NCBI GenBank assembly: GCA_956465555.1
Contig: OY101119.1
Coordinates: 806,001 to 870,000 of the forward strand
DNA: 64,000 nucleotides
From: Nitzschia sp. pyKryTriq1
Taxonomy: Eukaryota > Bacillariophyta > Bacillariophyceae > Bacillariales > Bacillariaceae
Direction of reading: 5' to 3'
Shown: one piece after another, positions 40,836 through 51,220 of the stretch
How positions within the stretch are numbered: position 1 is the stretch's first letter
Layout: every line of letters starts with the position of its first letter
Made by a program: the position numbers and the translations under genes
The notes under the pieces: generated by a model
Databases searched by the model: none
What the model saw: only the letters and a program-made list of their open reading frames with translations
Told to the model about the DNA's origin: nothing

Positions 40836-43800
40836 TTACGCAAGTCCTCGTTGGGCTCTTGCGGGCTTACTCTTTCTTCCCTTCTTTTTCTTCTGCGCCT
40901 TGCGTAACTTTCTTGTCAATTCGTCTCGGTACCCGTCGGAACTAATCGAACTGCCGTCGTCGTCATCATCGTCATCATCATCTTCTTCTTCGTGGTGCAC
41001 ATCCCCCGGTGTACCACAGTTGGCCCAGCCCTGGACCAGATTCTTCATATACTCCAATTGTTCCCATGCGTTGCAGCCAACATCTTGGACACGCTTTTTG
41101 GTACGTTTGCTGGACTGCGTCCTATCACGGGTATAATAGGTAGAGGCTTCATCTAGATCTTCTTCCATCGAATAGTCCGGCACACCCACTGCCGGTATAG
41201 GAATGTCCTCTGTCGTTGCTTCCATCGTTCTGCTTGCGTTGTTCGTATTGGCTTGCTGAAGCAGCTGGTCCACAAACTTTTGGGACAAGCCAACCTTCTC
41301 GGCAGCGGCTCGAACTCGTTTCTCTGAGTCGGCACTGAGTTTCTTCCCGTCGAAATTACTGGCAGCTACCTCGATGAATCGATTGAGCAAATTCACTTGC
41401 TCCTCAGTAGCGCCTTCGGGTAGTTCCGGCATGCCAGGCATCGATTGTAGGTTCCGAGCCATATCAGCGGCGTTCTCTTGCAAAGCTTCCAGGATGGCCT
41501 GTGCCTCAGGATCAGGTGGTGGCGGCGGTACACGTGAGTTGTGACTTCGATAAGAATGTCCCTGATGGTCCGCGATTTCGTTCCAAGAGGTTCCTTGTTC
41601 ATAGATAGGGTCACAATCTGGACCCACGTCCTTCCGAAGATGCCGCACAGAAGCGGGCCTGCAGGTGTCCGAATCAATAGGGGCTTCGTAGGAGTGTTGG
41701 TCTTTCGTTGGAGTCGGCACTTCTACTCCTTTGAGAGGAGCTCGACGAATTTTGCTGTTTGTTTGGCTTAGAAGGACATCGACAATATCCGGAGAGATTC
41801 CTCTTCGATGTGCAGCAAGGCGAATATCTTCTTCGTCCACCGTGGACTCCTCACTGTCAGCGGACCGAAGTTGCGTTGGAGACGTTGGTCCTGGACTAGA
41901 CTCGTCAAAATCAGGTTCGGAGTCGAGATATCGGCCACGCGAATCATGATTGTGTGGGTGGGGTCGACAATTGATGTCGTCCCTTGCCTCCTCCTCCTCT
42001 CTACTAGTTACTGTGTTTTCCATTAGTATTTCTGAGAGAGTATCAGAAGAATGTATCGCATCCAATGATCCAAAATTTTCGTGTCTTTGTGCTGGCACAG
42101 ACGAGGAAAATGGTCGAGCTTTCGGTGTTGGGTTCGATTGAAAAGATGGCGTAGCAAGCCCTGTGGGAGTATGAGGCGGGACGTTCGAACGAAGTTTCTT
42201 GTTTTTGGCGGAAACTGAGTCCAGGTAAGAGCTTAGAGCCTCGAAATCATCTTCTGAACTCGGCTGGTTACTATAATGCGGGGTGGGCATCCGATGCTGA
42301 AGCTTGCGTGATCGCTTCTCCTGCCTTTCGTTGGTCGATGGGTGTGACGGAGATCCCCCCATATGCGTCAAATTGGAAGTTGAATCAATATTTGACGTCA
42401 TTGTAGAAATTGGAAACGACTTCAAACCCATGTGAGACGAGAACGATCCAGCCACGGAGTCCCCCATCACATTTTTGGGCGCTCTACTTCTTGACGCGAC
42501 GCCCATCACATCCGATACTCTAGATCCTCGGTGGCTGACGAGGGGTGCATCTGGTTGCCGAGCCGAGTGCGGTAAAGAATCATGGTCGCTCTGTGGATGA
42601 GACATTCGACTTTCAAACATCCTTGAATTCTCTGAAGCCTGAATACTCTCGATTCTTCTCACATCAGAATCGTGGTAAGAATTTAAGACGTCAAAGTCAC
42701 TCTCCGAAGACATCGATCTCGTTGGCTCGGTTTGCCCATACAAGCCGAGTGAGCCTCTACTCGTGTCGAAGGACTGCTGCTCCACGTCGTCGACGCGGCG
42801 AAAGGCGTGGTCAATATTGCTGGTATGATATTTCGAACTTCCTGCTCGCTTTGAGCCTCCAGTATTATTTGGTCTGAATGCCTCCAGCATATGGTGGGAA
42901 TTTTGTGCAGAAGTGTCCACATCTGCTGACCAAACCACCAAATTAGGCAATTGTTCGTTGTTGAAGGCATTATTCCTGTCATCAGAGCGGTTGCCTTGTT
43001 TGTAAGGATCAGCAAGCTTCGAGGAATGTTTTGACTTTTTGGTGGAACGGCCCCCGCCAACGTTTCGAAAATGTCCAGTGACTCTCTCTTTCATGGAATC
43101 ATCAGAAGTGCTCGCGCTTGCTGGATTTGGCCCATACAACTGCCAGACTTCCTCAGTGCCATACTCCACAATACCTTTTGTTTTCTTTTCTCTGGTCTGG
43201 TGGGTTGAAAAAAGATTTTCTTGAAAGTTGGTCCAGTCGCCTGTTTGCTCCGACAGAACACCACGCCCTTTTCTTGATGCACTTGAGCCCACAATCGGTT
43301 GCTTGATTCTATTCGGGAAAATCTCCGAGACTTGACTTTTCTTTCGATTCGATTCTGGCACAACATTCTCACGACGGTCCTCGGAAAGTTTGCCCATTGA
43401 TGGAGATAGGGATATACTTTTCATACTCGGTTGTCTCGTTGAGTCATTGTCTTCTTCGAAAGCGCCGCGCCGCCCTCCTAAATTTTCCGTACTTTGGGGA
43501 CGTCGGAAAGTTGACCCAAAGTCGACCCAGCCACTTTCTTCTTGAGTATTTTGTACCCTGAACCTTTGATCAAGATGTTCCTGGTGAGGGGGCAAATGAC
43601 TGTCGGAAAACGTCTCACCATTTGCGGTATGATATGGCTCGTCGAATGCCTTTGTGCTCTCATGCTGCGGTCCATTTGAAAGTTTGTTGCTAGATTGGTG
43701 ACGATCGCAGTCAGTCACGAAGTACTCCATTTGTCGTGGGGGAGTGCTGCTGCTGATAGGCGTTTTCATACTGTCAATTTCATGAGGGCCATTACCCATT

Positions 43801-45767
43801 CTCGAATGCCCGAGTGGAGCAGGACTTTCTTGAAAAAGTTCGGACTCAGAGAGTGAAGTTCTAGATTGACGTTTTGGTATACTTCTCGATGATCTTCTTT
43901 GATTGTGTGATTGGCCATCTTCCTGTGATAACGAGCTACTCTCAGTCAGAGAGCTCAAAACGCCATTTGAATCGTCGCTGTGTTTTTGAACGATGACCAC
44001 TTCCGGCGTTTCTTGAGCATAAGTATCATGACCGGCACCAGAGTTCAAGATTGTATCATCGCAAAGCTCATTTTCGACGGTTCCTGCCGCCTCATATCGT
44101 TGACTTTTATCGCCGACGCCGGATTTTTTCAAGCGCTTTTGGGCATCGTGGTCTCTCTTTCTCTCAAGAGCGTTTCTCAAGTCGATGGTATCCCTTGCAG
44201 GCCTAACAGGCTTTGATTCCCCCTCACTAAATTCCCCGTTGTGTGACATTTCAAAGTTTTGTCTCGCCAAACTTAATGCGCTTCCCGTCATTGCCCTGTT
44301 CGCCCTATTGGCCTGAAGGTGGCTATCTAATTTGTGCACCTCTATTCGACCCGTTGAATCATGTCTTTCGAAAACTTTCGCGATATTCGGATTCAATCTG
44401 TTGACATTTGGCGCACGCAGTGGACTCCCTGCCCTCTGGACATTTCCTACATGTTGGGATCCCTTAGCTTCAAAAATTGCTCTTGAGTTCAGTATGCTTG
44501 ACTCTTGGAGAACTGCCAGAGAGTGTCGTTGCTGACGCCTGCTTTCAGGATGCTCCATCTCCATGTTTTCATTATGTCCAACTTCGCTCTTAGCTCTTGA
44601 CTTCACCACCTTTGATTGCTCTAGCGCCTCAAGGGAACTCCGCCGTTGTCGTTTTACATCCTCTCGACTTTGGCTGAGGCTCTTTCCGAACACCGCAAGG
44701 CCACGTTTGACTGCAGACACTTCTTCCTCGCCGTCGCTGGCGGCAGGCTTTTTTCGTAGCACCGCTTCTGCATGTGCCGACTGGCGTCGGCGCACGCCAC
44801 TCCTTCGAGAGCCACGACGATGATTCTGCTCGAGTGTTTCAGCTCCAGAGGCCACGGTTGAAACATCATCGGGAGGATAAACCCCCGGGCGCAGACTCAG
44901 AATATCATCTGTCACTATCGGCTGACAATCGGACATGATGTAGTCTTCCCCGTCACTTGGAAGAAGACCGAGAAACGAACGGTAGGTTGGAATATCCATT
45001 CTGGCCTCAGCTTGCTGTCTTGCAAGTTGAGCCTCCTCCTCTGATATAAATAGCCTCTGCCTCTCCGTGGTGTAGTCACACCGTATTCTTGCAGCTTCTG
45101 CTTCATCAGCCGACCTTTTCTCATTTCTCAGCGCCTCTTGGTACAAACGGCTTGTAAGAGATTCTTTGCTCATTACGTCACTAAGATCCATATCATGTTC
45201 TTTGAGAAATTGTTGTATGATTTTGTGCATAAATACTCGCCACACCGAGGCTGAGACGTCAAAACCACTCCCATCGTCTTTTGCACCCTCCTCTAGCAAT
45301 CGAGACAACTGAGGGTCGTTCTTCATCTTTCGCGCGAAAGCGTCATCCGAAGCCATGCAATATTTGAGTACAGCATTTTTATCCGACGTTTGCTCTACGA
45401 GTGTATCGACCACCTCTAAAGATAAGCCAACCTGTTTGGCTGCTTCGCGAAGACGTTTTTGGTCTGTCTTGTTCAGCTGGCGGCCTTTGAACGTATGGCC
45501 CGCAACAAAAATAAACTGATTCAACGCATTGATTGCAGCACGTGCTTCCTCATTTTTCCTCCTTAATCTTGAAAGTTTCTCTGAGCTCATTCTATCATGC
45601 GGCGTTTCATCTTTCTGTGGGCCGACCAGAAATTCAGCCAGAGTGTTGGCAGTTGTGGTCGAGTTTTGCGTTGCCGATGCATCATCGGTGTTGCTTGGAT
45701 ATCCTCTTGGCGGTGGAACGTATGACCCGTCGGCAGTGTCTATCGTCTGTCGACGATCATCCATCAT
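40836..45767 (-). CDS. Very large disordered protein B with repeated helical motif
   Basis: Intronless, 1643 residues. Mostly Ser/Arg/His/Asp-rich and probably disordered. The shared motif occurs near the N-terminus (about 45384-45533: LNQFIFVAGHTFKGRQLNKT, REAAKQVGLSLEVVDTLVEQ), partly near 41750-41840 (IRLAAHRRGISPDIVDVLLS) and near the C-terminus (about 41241-41399: LNRFIEVAASNFDGKKL, AAAEKVGLSQKFVDQLLQQ). Between the motifs at the N-terminal side lies a helical Arg/Glu/Ala coiled-coil-like segment (EAQLARQQAEARMDI). The end has an Asp run of about ten and a Lys-rich tail (KAQKKKKGRKSKPARAQ). No enzyme motif, signal peptide or membrane segment is visible. The length of the open frame and the recurring motif argue for a real gene; function unknown. 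Confidence 0.72.
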   Translation of the reverse strand: MMDDRRQTIDTADGSYVPPPRGYPSNTDDASATQNSTTTANTLAEFLVGPQKDETPHDRMSSEKLSRLRRKNEEARAAINALNQFIFVAGHTFKGRQLNKTDQKRLREAAKQVGLSLEVVDTLVEQTSDKNAVLKYCMASDDAFARKMKNDPQLSRLLEEGAKDDGSGFDVSASVWRVFMHKIIQQFLKEHDMDLSDVMSKESLTSRLYQEALRNEKRSADEAEAARIRCDYTTERQRLFISEEEAQLARQQAEARMDIPTYRSFLGLLPSDGEDYIMSDCQPIVTDDILSLRPGVYPPDDVSTVASGAETLEQNHRRGSRRSGVRRRQSAHAEAVLRKKPAASDGEEEVSAVKRGLAVFGKSLSQSREDVKRQRRSSLEALEQSKVVKSRAKSEVGHNENMEMEHPESRRQQRHSLAVLQESSILNSRAIFEAKGSQHVGNVQRAGSPLRAPNVNRLNPNIAKVFERHDSTGRIEVHKLDSHLQANRANRAMTGSALSLARQNFEMSHNGEFSEGESKPVRPARDTIDLRNALERKRDHDAQKRLKKSGVGDKSQRYEAAGTVENELCDDTILNSGAGHDTYAQETPEVVIVQKHSDDSNGVLSSLTESSSLSQEDGQSHNQRRSSRSIPKRQSRTSLSESELFQESPAPLGHSRMGNGPHEIDSMKTPISSSTPPRQMEYFVTDCDRHQSSNKLSNGPQHESTKAFDEPYHTANGETFSDSHLPPHQEHLDQRFRVQNTQEESGWVDFGSTFRRPQSTENLGGRRGAFEEDNDSTRQPSMKSISLSPSMGKLSEDRRENVVPESNRKKSQVSEIFPNRIKQPIVGSSASRKGRGVLSEQTGDWTNFQENLFSTHQTREKKTKGIVEYGTEEVWQLYGPNPASASTSDDSMKERVTGHFRNVGGGRSTKKSKHSSKLADPYKQGNRSDDRNNAFNNEQLPNLVVWSADVDTSAQNSHHMLEAFRPNNTGGSKRAGSSKYHTSNIDHAFRRVDDVEQQSFDTSRGSLGLYGQTEPTRSMSSESDFDVLNSYHDSDVRRIESIQASENSRMFESRMSHPQSDHDSLPHSARQPDAPLVSHRGSRVSDVMGVASRSRAPKNVMGDSVAGSFSSHMGLKSFPISTMTSNIDSTSNLTHMGGSPSHPSTNERQEKRSRKLQHRMPTPHYSNQPSSEDDFEALSSYLDSVSAKNKKLRSNVPPHTPTGLATPSFQSNPTPKARPFSSSVPAQRHENFGSLDAIHSSDTLSEILMENTVTSREEEEARDDINCRPHPHNHDSRGRYLDSEPDFDESSPGPTSPTQLRSADSEESTVDEEDIRLAAHRRGISPDIVDVLLSQTNSKIRRAPLKGVEVPTPTKDQHSYEAPIDSDTCRPASVRHLRKDVGPDCDPIYEQGTSWNEIADHQGHSYRSHNSRVPPPPPDPEAQAILEALQENAADMARNLQSMPGMPELPEGATEEQVNLLNRFIEVAASNFDGKKLSADSEKRVRAAAEKVGLSQKFVDQLLQQANTNNASRTMEATTEDIPIPAVGVPDYSMEEDLDEASTYYTRDRTQSSKRTKKRVQDVGCNAWEQLEYMKNLVQGWANCGTPGDVHHEEEDDDDDDDDDGSSISSDGYRDELTRKLRKAQKKKKGRKSKPARAQRGLA

Positions 45768-46402
45768 GGTCAGACTATATTTTCAATTGCATGGAGAATA
45801 GACAATATTACAGAGGCCTCATCAAGTAGTGTCGTCTACAGGTACGAAGTACAAGAGGTGTTTGGTGATAAAAAGACGAGAGAGACGAAAAAAAGAGCAC
45901 AAAAAGGGATTTGCTCGGGATTCGATTGTTCACGATTGCTCAGTAGAGCAAATACGTAGAATTCTACGGTAGAGTGGACACGCTTGCGCGCGAGCGAGCA
46001 CGGCGTCGTCTCAGATAGAAACGGCTACTTGGATGCTAAGCCGGCGGGCGCGAGACTGGCAGCCGCGCAAAAGGCGACCACCAAAAGAAGAAAAACACAA
46101 TCTACGGTAATCGCACATTGCCTGTCTGTCGGTATCACTGTTACTCGCTCTACTTGTACTAGTACTGTAGCTAATCTACAGAGACTACCTGTCCCTGGTA
46201 CCCTTACCGTATGTATTCATTTGCGACCTTGAAGTGTCTGTACTCCATCCTCTAGTAGTCTGTATACCACAAAGATACTGCTGATTCACAAAGATACTGA
46301 TTGTCTTTACGAGGGTGCTATCTGAATACAATAATATAAATAGACTATGTCTCATTTACAAGTTAAAATTCATTTCTGCAAATGCTGTTGTTGGTGAATG
46401 CT
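45768..46402. promoter_or_regulatory. Upstream region of gene B
   Basis: 635 bp between the start of B and the 3' end of C. Contains scattered GTAC (GTACGAAGTAC) and a Gly/Ala-type GC-rich patch around 45985-46070. No gene is seen. Confidence 0.4.
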
Positions 46403-49400
46403 CTAGTACGGGAAAGTCCCTCTGGGGAAATATTTCTTTCGCCATCGGCTTCGTCGCAAAGAACTCGTGAAGTCGGGGTGCACTCGCGTCACGCGTTCGC
46501 CAATCTTTTGTCTAACATTGATGATTTCACCGCATTCTGGGGCTTCTTCCCATGAGGAGCTTCCGCTGCTGCCTGTTCCGCTCGAGGCAGAGTAAGAAGA
46601 CTCGTCGTAAATGTGGTGTGAAGTTGAGCCTTCTGTATCGCTGCCATGATCAGTATATCCATGATCAGTGGTGGTGAATGTTCCACGATCAGTGACGCTG
46701 TGATCAGTGACACTTCCATGGTCAGTGAATGTAGTACCATGGTCAGTGAACGTTCCACCATCAGTAGCTGTGAAATGATCAGTGCTGGTTTCGCCGTCTG
46801 TGTAGCTTCCGTCGGTTGTGTACTCATCAGATTTGGAGGCTCTCGATTTAGATGCTCTGGATTTCGAAGCTCTGAGAGCTCGGCGCTCATGGGGTGATTT
46901 CCACTGGGTGAACCACTCTTTGGTCCATTCACCCTGATCGGGCAAATTCTCGATCGGCATCTCCATGGATTTCGGCTTGCAAACCGGCATTTTGATCTTT
47001 TGGTTTCCACGCTTTCGGATCAAATCACCGAACCAGTTTCTTGAGTACGAATAGCTTTTCTCCTGAAGAAACCGCTGCTGGACTTCACGGCGCTCCCAGG
47101 GAATATAGTCCTCTTCCTCCCGCACAGTGAGATCGACACCCGTAGACTCGTAGATGGAGTGCACATCGACTTCCATAAATCCAGGATGATATTGCGTCCT
47201 CTCTCTGTATAGCCGTCTCCAAGGTTGGTGGTTCTTGAACATCTTCTTGCTGAAAACAAAACGGCGAAGATTATCGGCTGTTGCGACACCATCGATGGGA
47301 AGCGGTCTGCGCAAATTGGAATTGGATCTTGGGGACAACCAGTTGGTGTGGGCCTCCCACCCTGCTCCGTAATGTGCCATTCCATTCCGGCGAGTCCATT
47401 CATCATCCTCCCCGAAACCGTACCTTTTGTTGATAATCGGATGAGCTTCTTTGCGTGCCTGCAGTTTTTTTACACGTTCGGCGTGGGGAGGACTCGTGGG
47501 TGCCAGCTTCTCGGGCGCTCCCACGGCCTTGTCGTTGTCTTCCTCGTCATCATCAAAATCAGAATCCACTCCAATTATTTTGTCGACAATACCAGATTGA
47601 TAAGAGTCGGTAATTTGAATTTCCAGGTCGGAATTTTTCTTCTGCTGTCCCTTCCACCACTCATTGTCGTCGTCGTCATCCTCGATCTTGGTGATAAAAG
47701 TATCATCAGCATCGATCTCGATGGTCTGATCTACACCGCCCTTGGTGACAAAAGTATCGTCAGCATCGATCTCGATGGTCTCGTTTATACCGCCCTTGGT
47801 CACAAAAGTAACGTCAGCATCGATCTCGATGGTCTCATCTGCACCGCCCGCCACTCCAATATAGTCCTCAGCCCGCCAACCATTTGCGTTGGGGTGTCCT
47901 CGATTACGAACTCCGAATCGAATCAAAAAAGCGTTGATTTCTTGGTCTTGATCCAAGTCTTTGGGTGGGAAAGCATCAGGAGCCTGCTGGCTTCGTTCGT
48001 CGATAAGATCCAAAAAGCGGTCTACCACTTCTAGTGGGATTTCGGCACGCAGTGCGGCTTGTCGAATCTGTGCGGCCTCGATGATGGACGGCTTCTCTCC
48101 AGCGACAACTGGTGCTACGATTCGTTGGAAGAATCTCACATTTTGGGCCATGAATCCGCTGTCATCTCTAAACTTTTCGTCCAGGGCGGCGAAGAACCTG
48201 GCGATTCCTACCAACGTGAAGAGATTGCGGGGAGTTTTTAGAGCAGCTTCCGATGAGATTCCCTCACTGTCGACTGAGGTCCCTTCATCAGCCGTGACCA
48301 GGTCGATTACGTCTTCATTGTCAATCTCAAGCGCCTGAAATTGCTCGAGGAATCCGGGACCTTCTTCTTCTTCTTCTTCCTCTGCACTCTTTGCTTTGGA
48401 CGAGAATGCGAACGGATTGAACCACTGGAATTGTGAAGTGGATTTCAAGTCTTTACTTGCGTCAGCGGTTCCGTGCTCGTTCACATCATCAGCTGACGTG
48501 GATCCTTGCAAGAATGCTTCCACAAAGTTGTCTCCATTCTCCTCACCCGATTCAGTTTCGTCTCCCGAGTCTTCCACAAAATTCTCTCCAATCTCCTCAC
48601 CCGATTCGACTTCGTCTCCGGTGTCGGAGTCAGCGGTGTCAGGGTCAGGTCGCGTCTCCGCCACTTCCTCGTCTGCGTCAATCTTGGGTCCAAGATGACC
48701 AGATGGGTCAACCAAAGGGCTTTCACGATCTTCGTCTGGTGATGGGGCTGCCGGAATGTTGTCAGTAGGAAAGATTTCTTCCTCTATTTCAGCCCCAAGA
48801 GCACTTTCTAAAACTTCAACGCCATCCTCCCCGTCCTCGATGACACATTCATCATCGTATGCAAAGCCAGACTTTTGCGTGTCAGATTCTGTCTCCGTAT
48901 CATCATCAACCTTCGAATCATCGTTTTCCTTCATGCTGAATTCACTTTGGGGTACAGAACTGTCGTCTGATAGAAGACTTATCAATTTTCGGGCCTTCGA
49001 CCTTGACGCAGGGTTCAACGCAGCTGGACGAGTTCGACCAGCAGCTTTCATCGTCTCTTCACTAGCAATGTCTTTGAGGTCCCATGGCAGCGAATCATCG
49101 TCATCTTTCATGCTTGGAGAATTAGGAAGATTTCTGAGACCAATTTCTGGGAGATCGGTAACAATATCGCTACAGTGTGATTCATCATCTTCATCGTCCT
49201 CACCGTCGTCTTCTTGGTGAGAATTCTTGTCATCTGGGTGACCTGCCTCGTTGGCATCATCTGATCCATCTGCCTCAAGCATTTCATAACGACCAACAAG
49301 CTGGGACGCTCGACCAACCTCCATGTCAGATCCGTCGGCGGAAAGCTGCGTTCGAAGAGGAACGCCAGCGTCGTCAACTAATTCGCTGGAGGTGCTTGTT

Positions 49401-51220
49401 TCAGTGGTCTCCGACTTGGCGGAGGAGAGCTCTTCGTGTGCTGTCTGGCTGGACTCCTTAGAGGGCTTGTCTTGGCCATTCGTTCCAGCCTGTTCACGTG
49501 GAGTAGGAGGGAGCCCCCTTTTGAAAGTTGCTTCATTACCCGCATTGACTTCTAGTTTCGCTTCACTAATATCCGTCTCCGAAGATGAGGCTTCAATCAC
49601 TGGTGTTAGGCTTGTGCCAACTTCATCCGTGTTCCCAGATCTGCAGTCATTGAACTTTGACGTTTCCTGGTCCATATCATCCTCTGCCTTCTTTTCTTCT
49701 TCTTCCATAGACTTGTGATGATCCATGATCATGTTTTCAGATTCAAGGGATTCTACAGAGTATGACGGCGCCATGGCTTGCGATTCATGCATGCGCATTA
49801 CGGCATCATTCATATTAATGGTGGTCGCTGGGGGGTCCACTTGATCAGTTTTGCGAAAAGTCATGACAGCAGGAGGATCCATACCCTGGATACCCCGTGG
49901 CATTGATTTTGCTTCTACCTGCTCGTAAATGGGCGAGGGCTTCGATACGCGTGTTTGTGCGACAATGGTGTTGCTTTCCTCGCTGTAGTTTTGGACGATC
50001 GCAGCCTCAACCTCGTCATCATCCGCGTAGGAGACTGCTGTAGTTTCATCCAAGGTCACGGTTTTGCTAGCATTTGTTTCGCTTTGCCACGAAGTAACAG
50101 ACACAACTGGATCCGCAAACGTTGGAGCATCGCCGTGTTGCCTCGTTGACATTTCGCTAGCAGTAGAAGGAGCCTTGCTGACGACAGCATCAATGTAAGC
50201 ACCAATCTCTGCTAAAGTTTCCGGATTGACCGAACCGGTCGACGAGCTTTCGCTGCTGTCATCGTCACCCTCCTCACTTCCATAGATGAAATCATCGGAT
50301 GTGGCTCTGCGCATAGCCCCGATGGGATCCGAAACTGTGCTGCTGCTGCTAGCTACTTGTTCAAGCACACTGTGAATCTCCCCAGGTTCTCTGATGTTGA
50401 GAGAGTATAGAAATGTGTTGACTTCCTCGATTGTCTTTGAATCCACTGGAACCTCAAAGGAGTCAGCTGACTCCTCTCCGCCAGAAGCGGCTTTTTGAAG
50501 ATTCAGTCTGTCGAGAAAGTTTCCGATGTCTTTGATCATTTGTTCATCAACTGCCATCTCAGAGGTATCTACCGAATCAACGTCAAACCCGGTCGAAAGC
50601 GAGGCAGAGGGAGACATGACCCTCGTAGAGCGCTGGTCCGATTTAGAAACCATTCGTCCTCGACTTGCTGATTGTGTCGCAAGTTGGATTTCACGCTTCA
50701 CTAATTCCAAGGGACTCATGAAACGGGAGCTCCTACTTTGTGGAATATTCTCCTCGGGTTCGTCAGACATGGACGCAAAGGGCAACGAATCGTCTTCGTC
50801 ATCAGGATGGGAAGCTGTGGCAACATCCGATCGAGAGGCAAACACGTTCATTAGAAAGTTGTTTGGCTGGGCAGCAGCAGCAGCAGCAGCAGCTTGTCTA
50901 GAAGAATGAGGGTGCCTTCTCATTTCGGAGGAGCCCGTTTGTCCTGCTGGAGCCAGCGGCGATCTCGCATTATCCACGCCAGTAGGAGCCACAGAACTTC
51001 GAAGCGTCTTCAGTTCAGATAGGTCTTTCACAATCGTGTTCGGTGGTTGCGATGCTGCAGACTGTCTAGCTCGAACAAGAGCTATAGCCTCGGAGACCCG
51101 TTCCCTCGCGGGAGCCCGCAAAGGCCCCGACTGACGACTTCGAGCCATTAACGAAGGAGTACCTGCAGATTGGTGTCCAACGTCCCCTTGGGGAGGCTTG
51201 GACTGAGCAGCCAGCGTCAT
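46403..51220 (-). CDS. Very large acidic repeat protein C, relative of A and B
   Basis: Intronless, 1605 residues from the ATG at 51220. The N-terminal two thirds are acidic and low-complexity, with repeated helical bits of the form IxEIxxFLxxLN (IKDIGNFLDRLNL, IEEVNTFLYSLNI, LAEIGAYIDAV) and duplicated acidic units around 48530-48620 (SGEEIGENFVE). A motif related to genes A and B lies at about 47990-48160: NVRFFQRIVAPVVAG, then IRQAALRAEIPLEVVDRFLD. Three tandem repeats of TIEIDADDTFVTK follow (47690-47850). After that comes a basic, Trp/Tyr-rich stretch that may fold (YGFGEDDEWTRRNGMAHYGA, FKNHQPWRRLYRERTQYHPG). Near the C-terminus are RASKS x3 and TDHG repeats, and the end is basic (SRWRKKYFPRGTFPY). 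Function unknown. Confidence 0.72.
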   Translation of the reverse strand: MTLAAQSKPPQGDVGHQSAGTPSLMARSRQSGPLRAPARERVSEAIALVRARQSAASQPPNTIVKDLSELKTLRSSVAPTGVDNARSPLAPAGQTGSSEMRRHPHSSRQAAAAAAAAQPNNFLMNVFASRSDVATASHPDDEDDSLPFASMSDEPEENIPQSRSSRFMSPLELVKREIQLATQSASRGRMVSKSDQRSTRVMSPSASLSTGFDVDSVDTSEMAVDEQMIKDIGNFLDRLNLQKAASGGEESADSFEVPVDSKTIEEVNTFLYSLNIREPGEIHSVLEQVASSSSTVSDPIGAMRRATSDDFIYGSEEGDDDSSESSSTGSVNPETLAEIGAYIDAVVSKAPSTASEMSTRQHGDAPTFADPVVSVTSWQSETNASKTVTLDETTAVSYADDDEVEAAIVQNYSEESNTIVAQTRVSKPSPIYEQVEAKSMPRGIQGMDPPAVMTFRKTDQVDPPATTINMNDAVMRMHESQAMAPSYSVESLESENMIMDHHKSMEEEEKKAEDDMDQETSKFNDCRSGNTDEVGTSLTPVIEASSSETDISEAKLEVNAGNEATFKRGLPPTPREQAGTNGQDKPSKESSQTAHEELSSAKSETTETSTSSELVDDAGVPLRTQLSADGSDMEVGRASQLVGRYEMLEADGSDDANEAGHPDDKNSHQEDDGEDDEDDESHCSDIVTDLPEIGLRNLPNSPSMKDDDDSLPWDLKDIASEETMKAAGRTRPAALNPASRSKARKLISLLSDDSSVPQSEFSMKENDDSKVDDDTETESDTQKSGFAYDDECVIEDGEDGVEVLESALGAEIEEEIFPTDNIPAAPSPDEDRESPLVDPSGHLGPKIDADEEVAETRPDPDTADSDTGDEVESGEEIGENFVEDSGDETESGEENGDNFVEAFLQGSTSADDVNEHGTADASKDLKSTSQFQWFNPFAFSSKAKSAEEEEEEEGPGFLEQFQALEIDNEDVIDLVTADEGTSVDSEGISSEAALKTPRNLFTLVGIARFFAALDEKFRDDSGFMAQNVRFFQRIVAPVVAGEKPSIIEAAQIRQAALRAEIPLEVVDRFLDLIDERSQQAPDAFPPKDLDQDQEINAFLIRFGVRNRGHPNANGWRAEDYIGVAGGADETIEIDADVTFVTKGGINETIEIDADDTFVTKGGVDQTIEIDADDTFITKIEDDDDDNEWWKGQQKKNSDLEIQITDSYQSGIVDKIIGVDSDFDDDEEDNDKAVGAPEKLAPTSPPHAERVKKLQARKEAHPIINKRYGFGEDDEWTRRNGMAHYGAGWEAHTNWLSPRSNSNLRRPLPIDGVATADNLRRFVFSKKMFKNHQPWRRLYRERTQYHPGFMEVDVHSIYESTGVDLTVREEEDYIPWERREVQQRFLQEKSYSYSRNWFGDLIRKRGNQKIKMPVCKPKSMEMPIENLPDQGEWTKEWFTQWKSPHERRALRASKSRASKSRASKSDEYTTDGSYTDGETSTDHFTATDGGTFTDHGTTFTDHGSVTDHSVTDRGTFTTTDHGYTDHGSDTEGSTSHHIYDESSYSASSGTGSSGSSSWEEAPECGEIINVRQKIGERVTRVHPDFTSSLRRSRWRKKYFPRGTFPY

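Noticed and set aside
47225-48034. 269-codon plus-strand frame antisense to gene C
   Set aside because: A shadow of the repetitive acidic codons of gene C; composition is hydrophobic and repetitive, and no family is recognisable.
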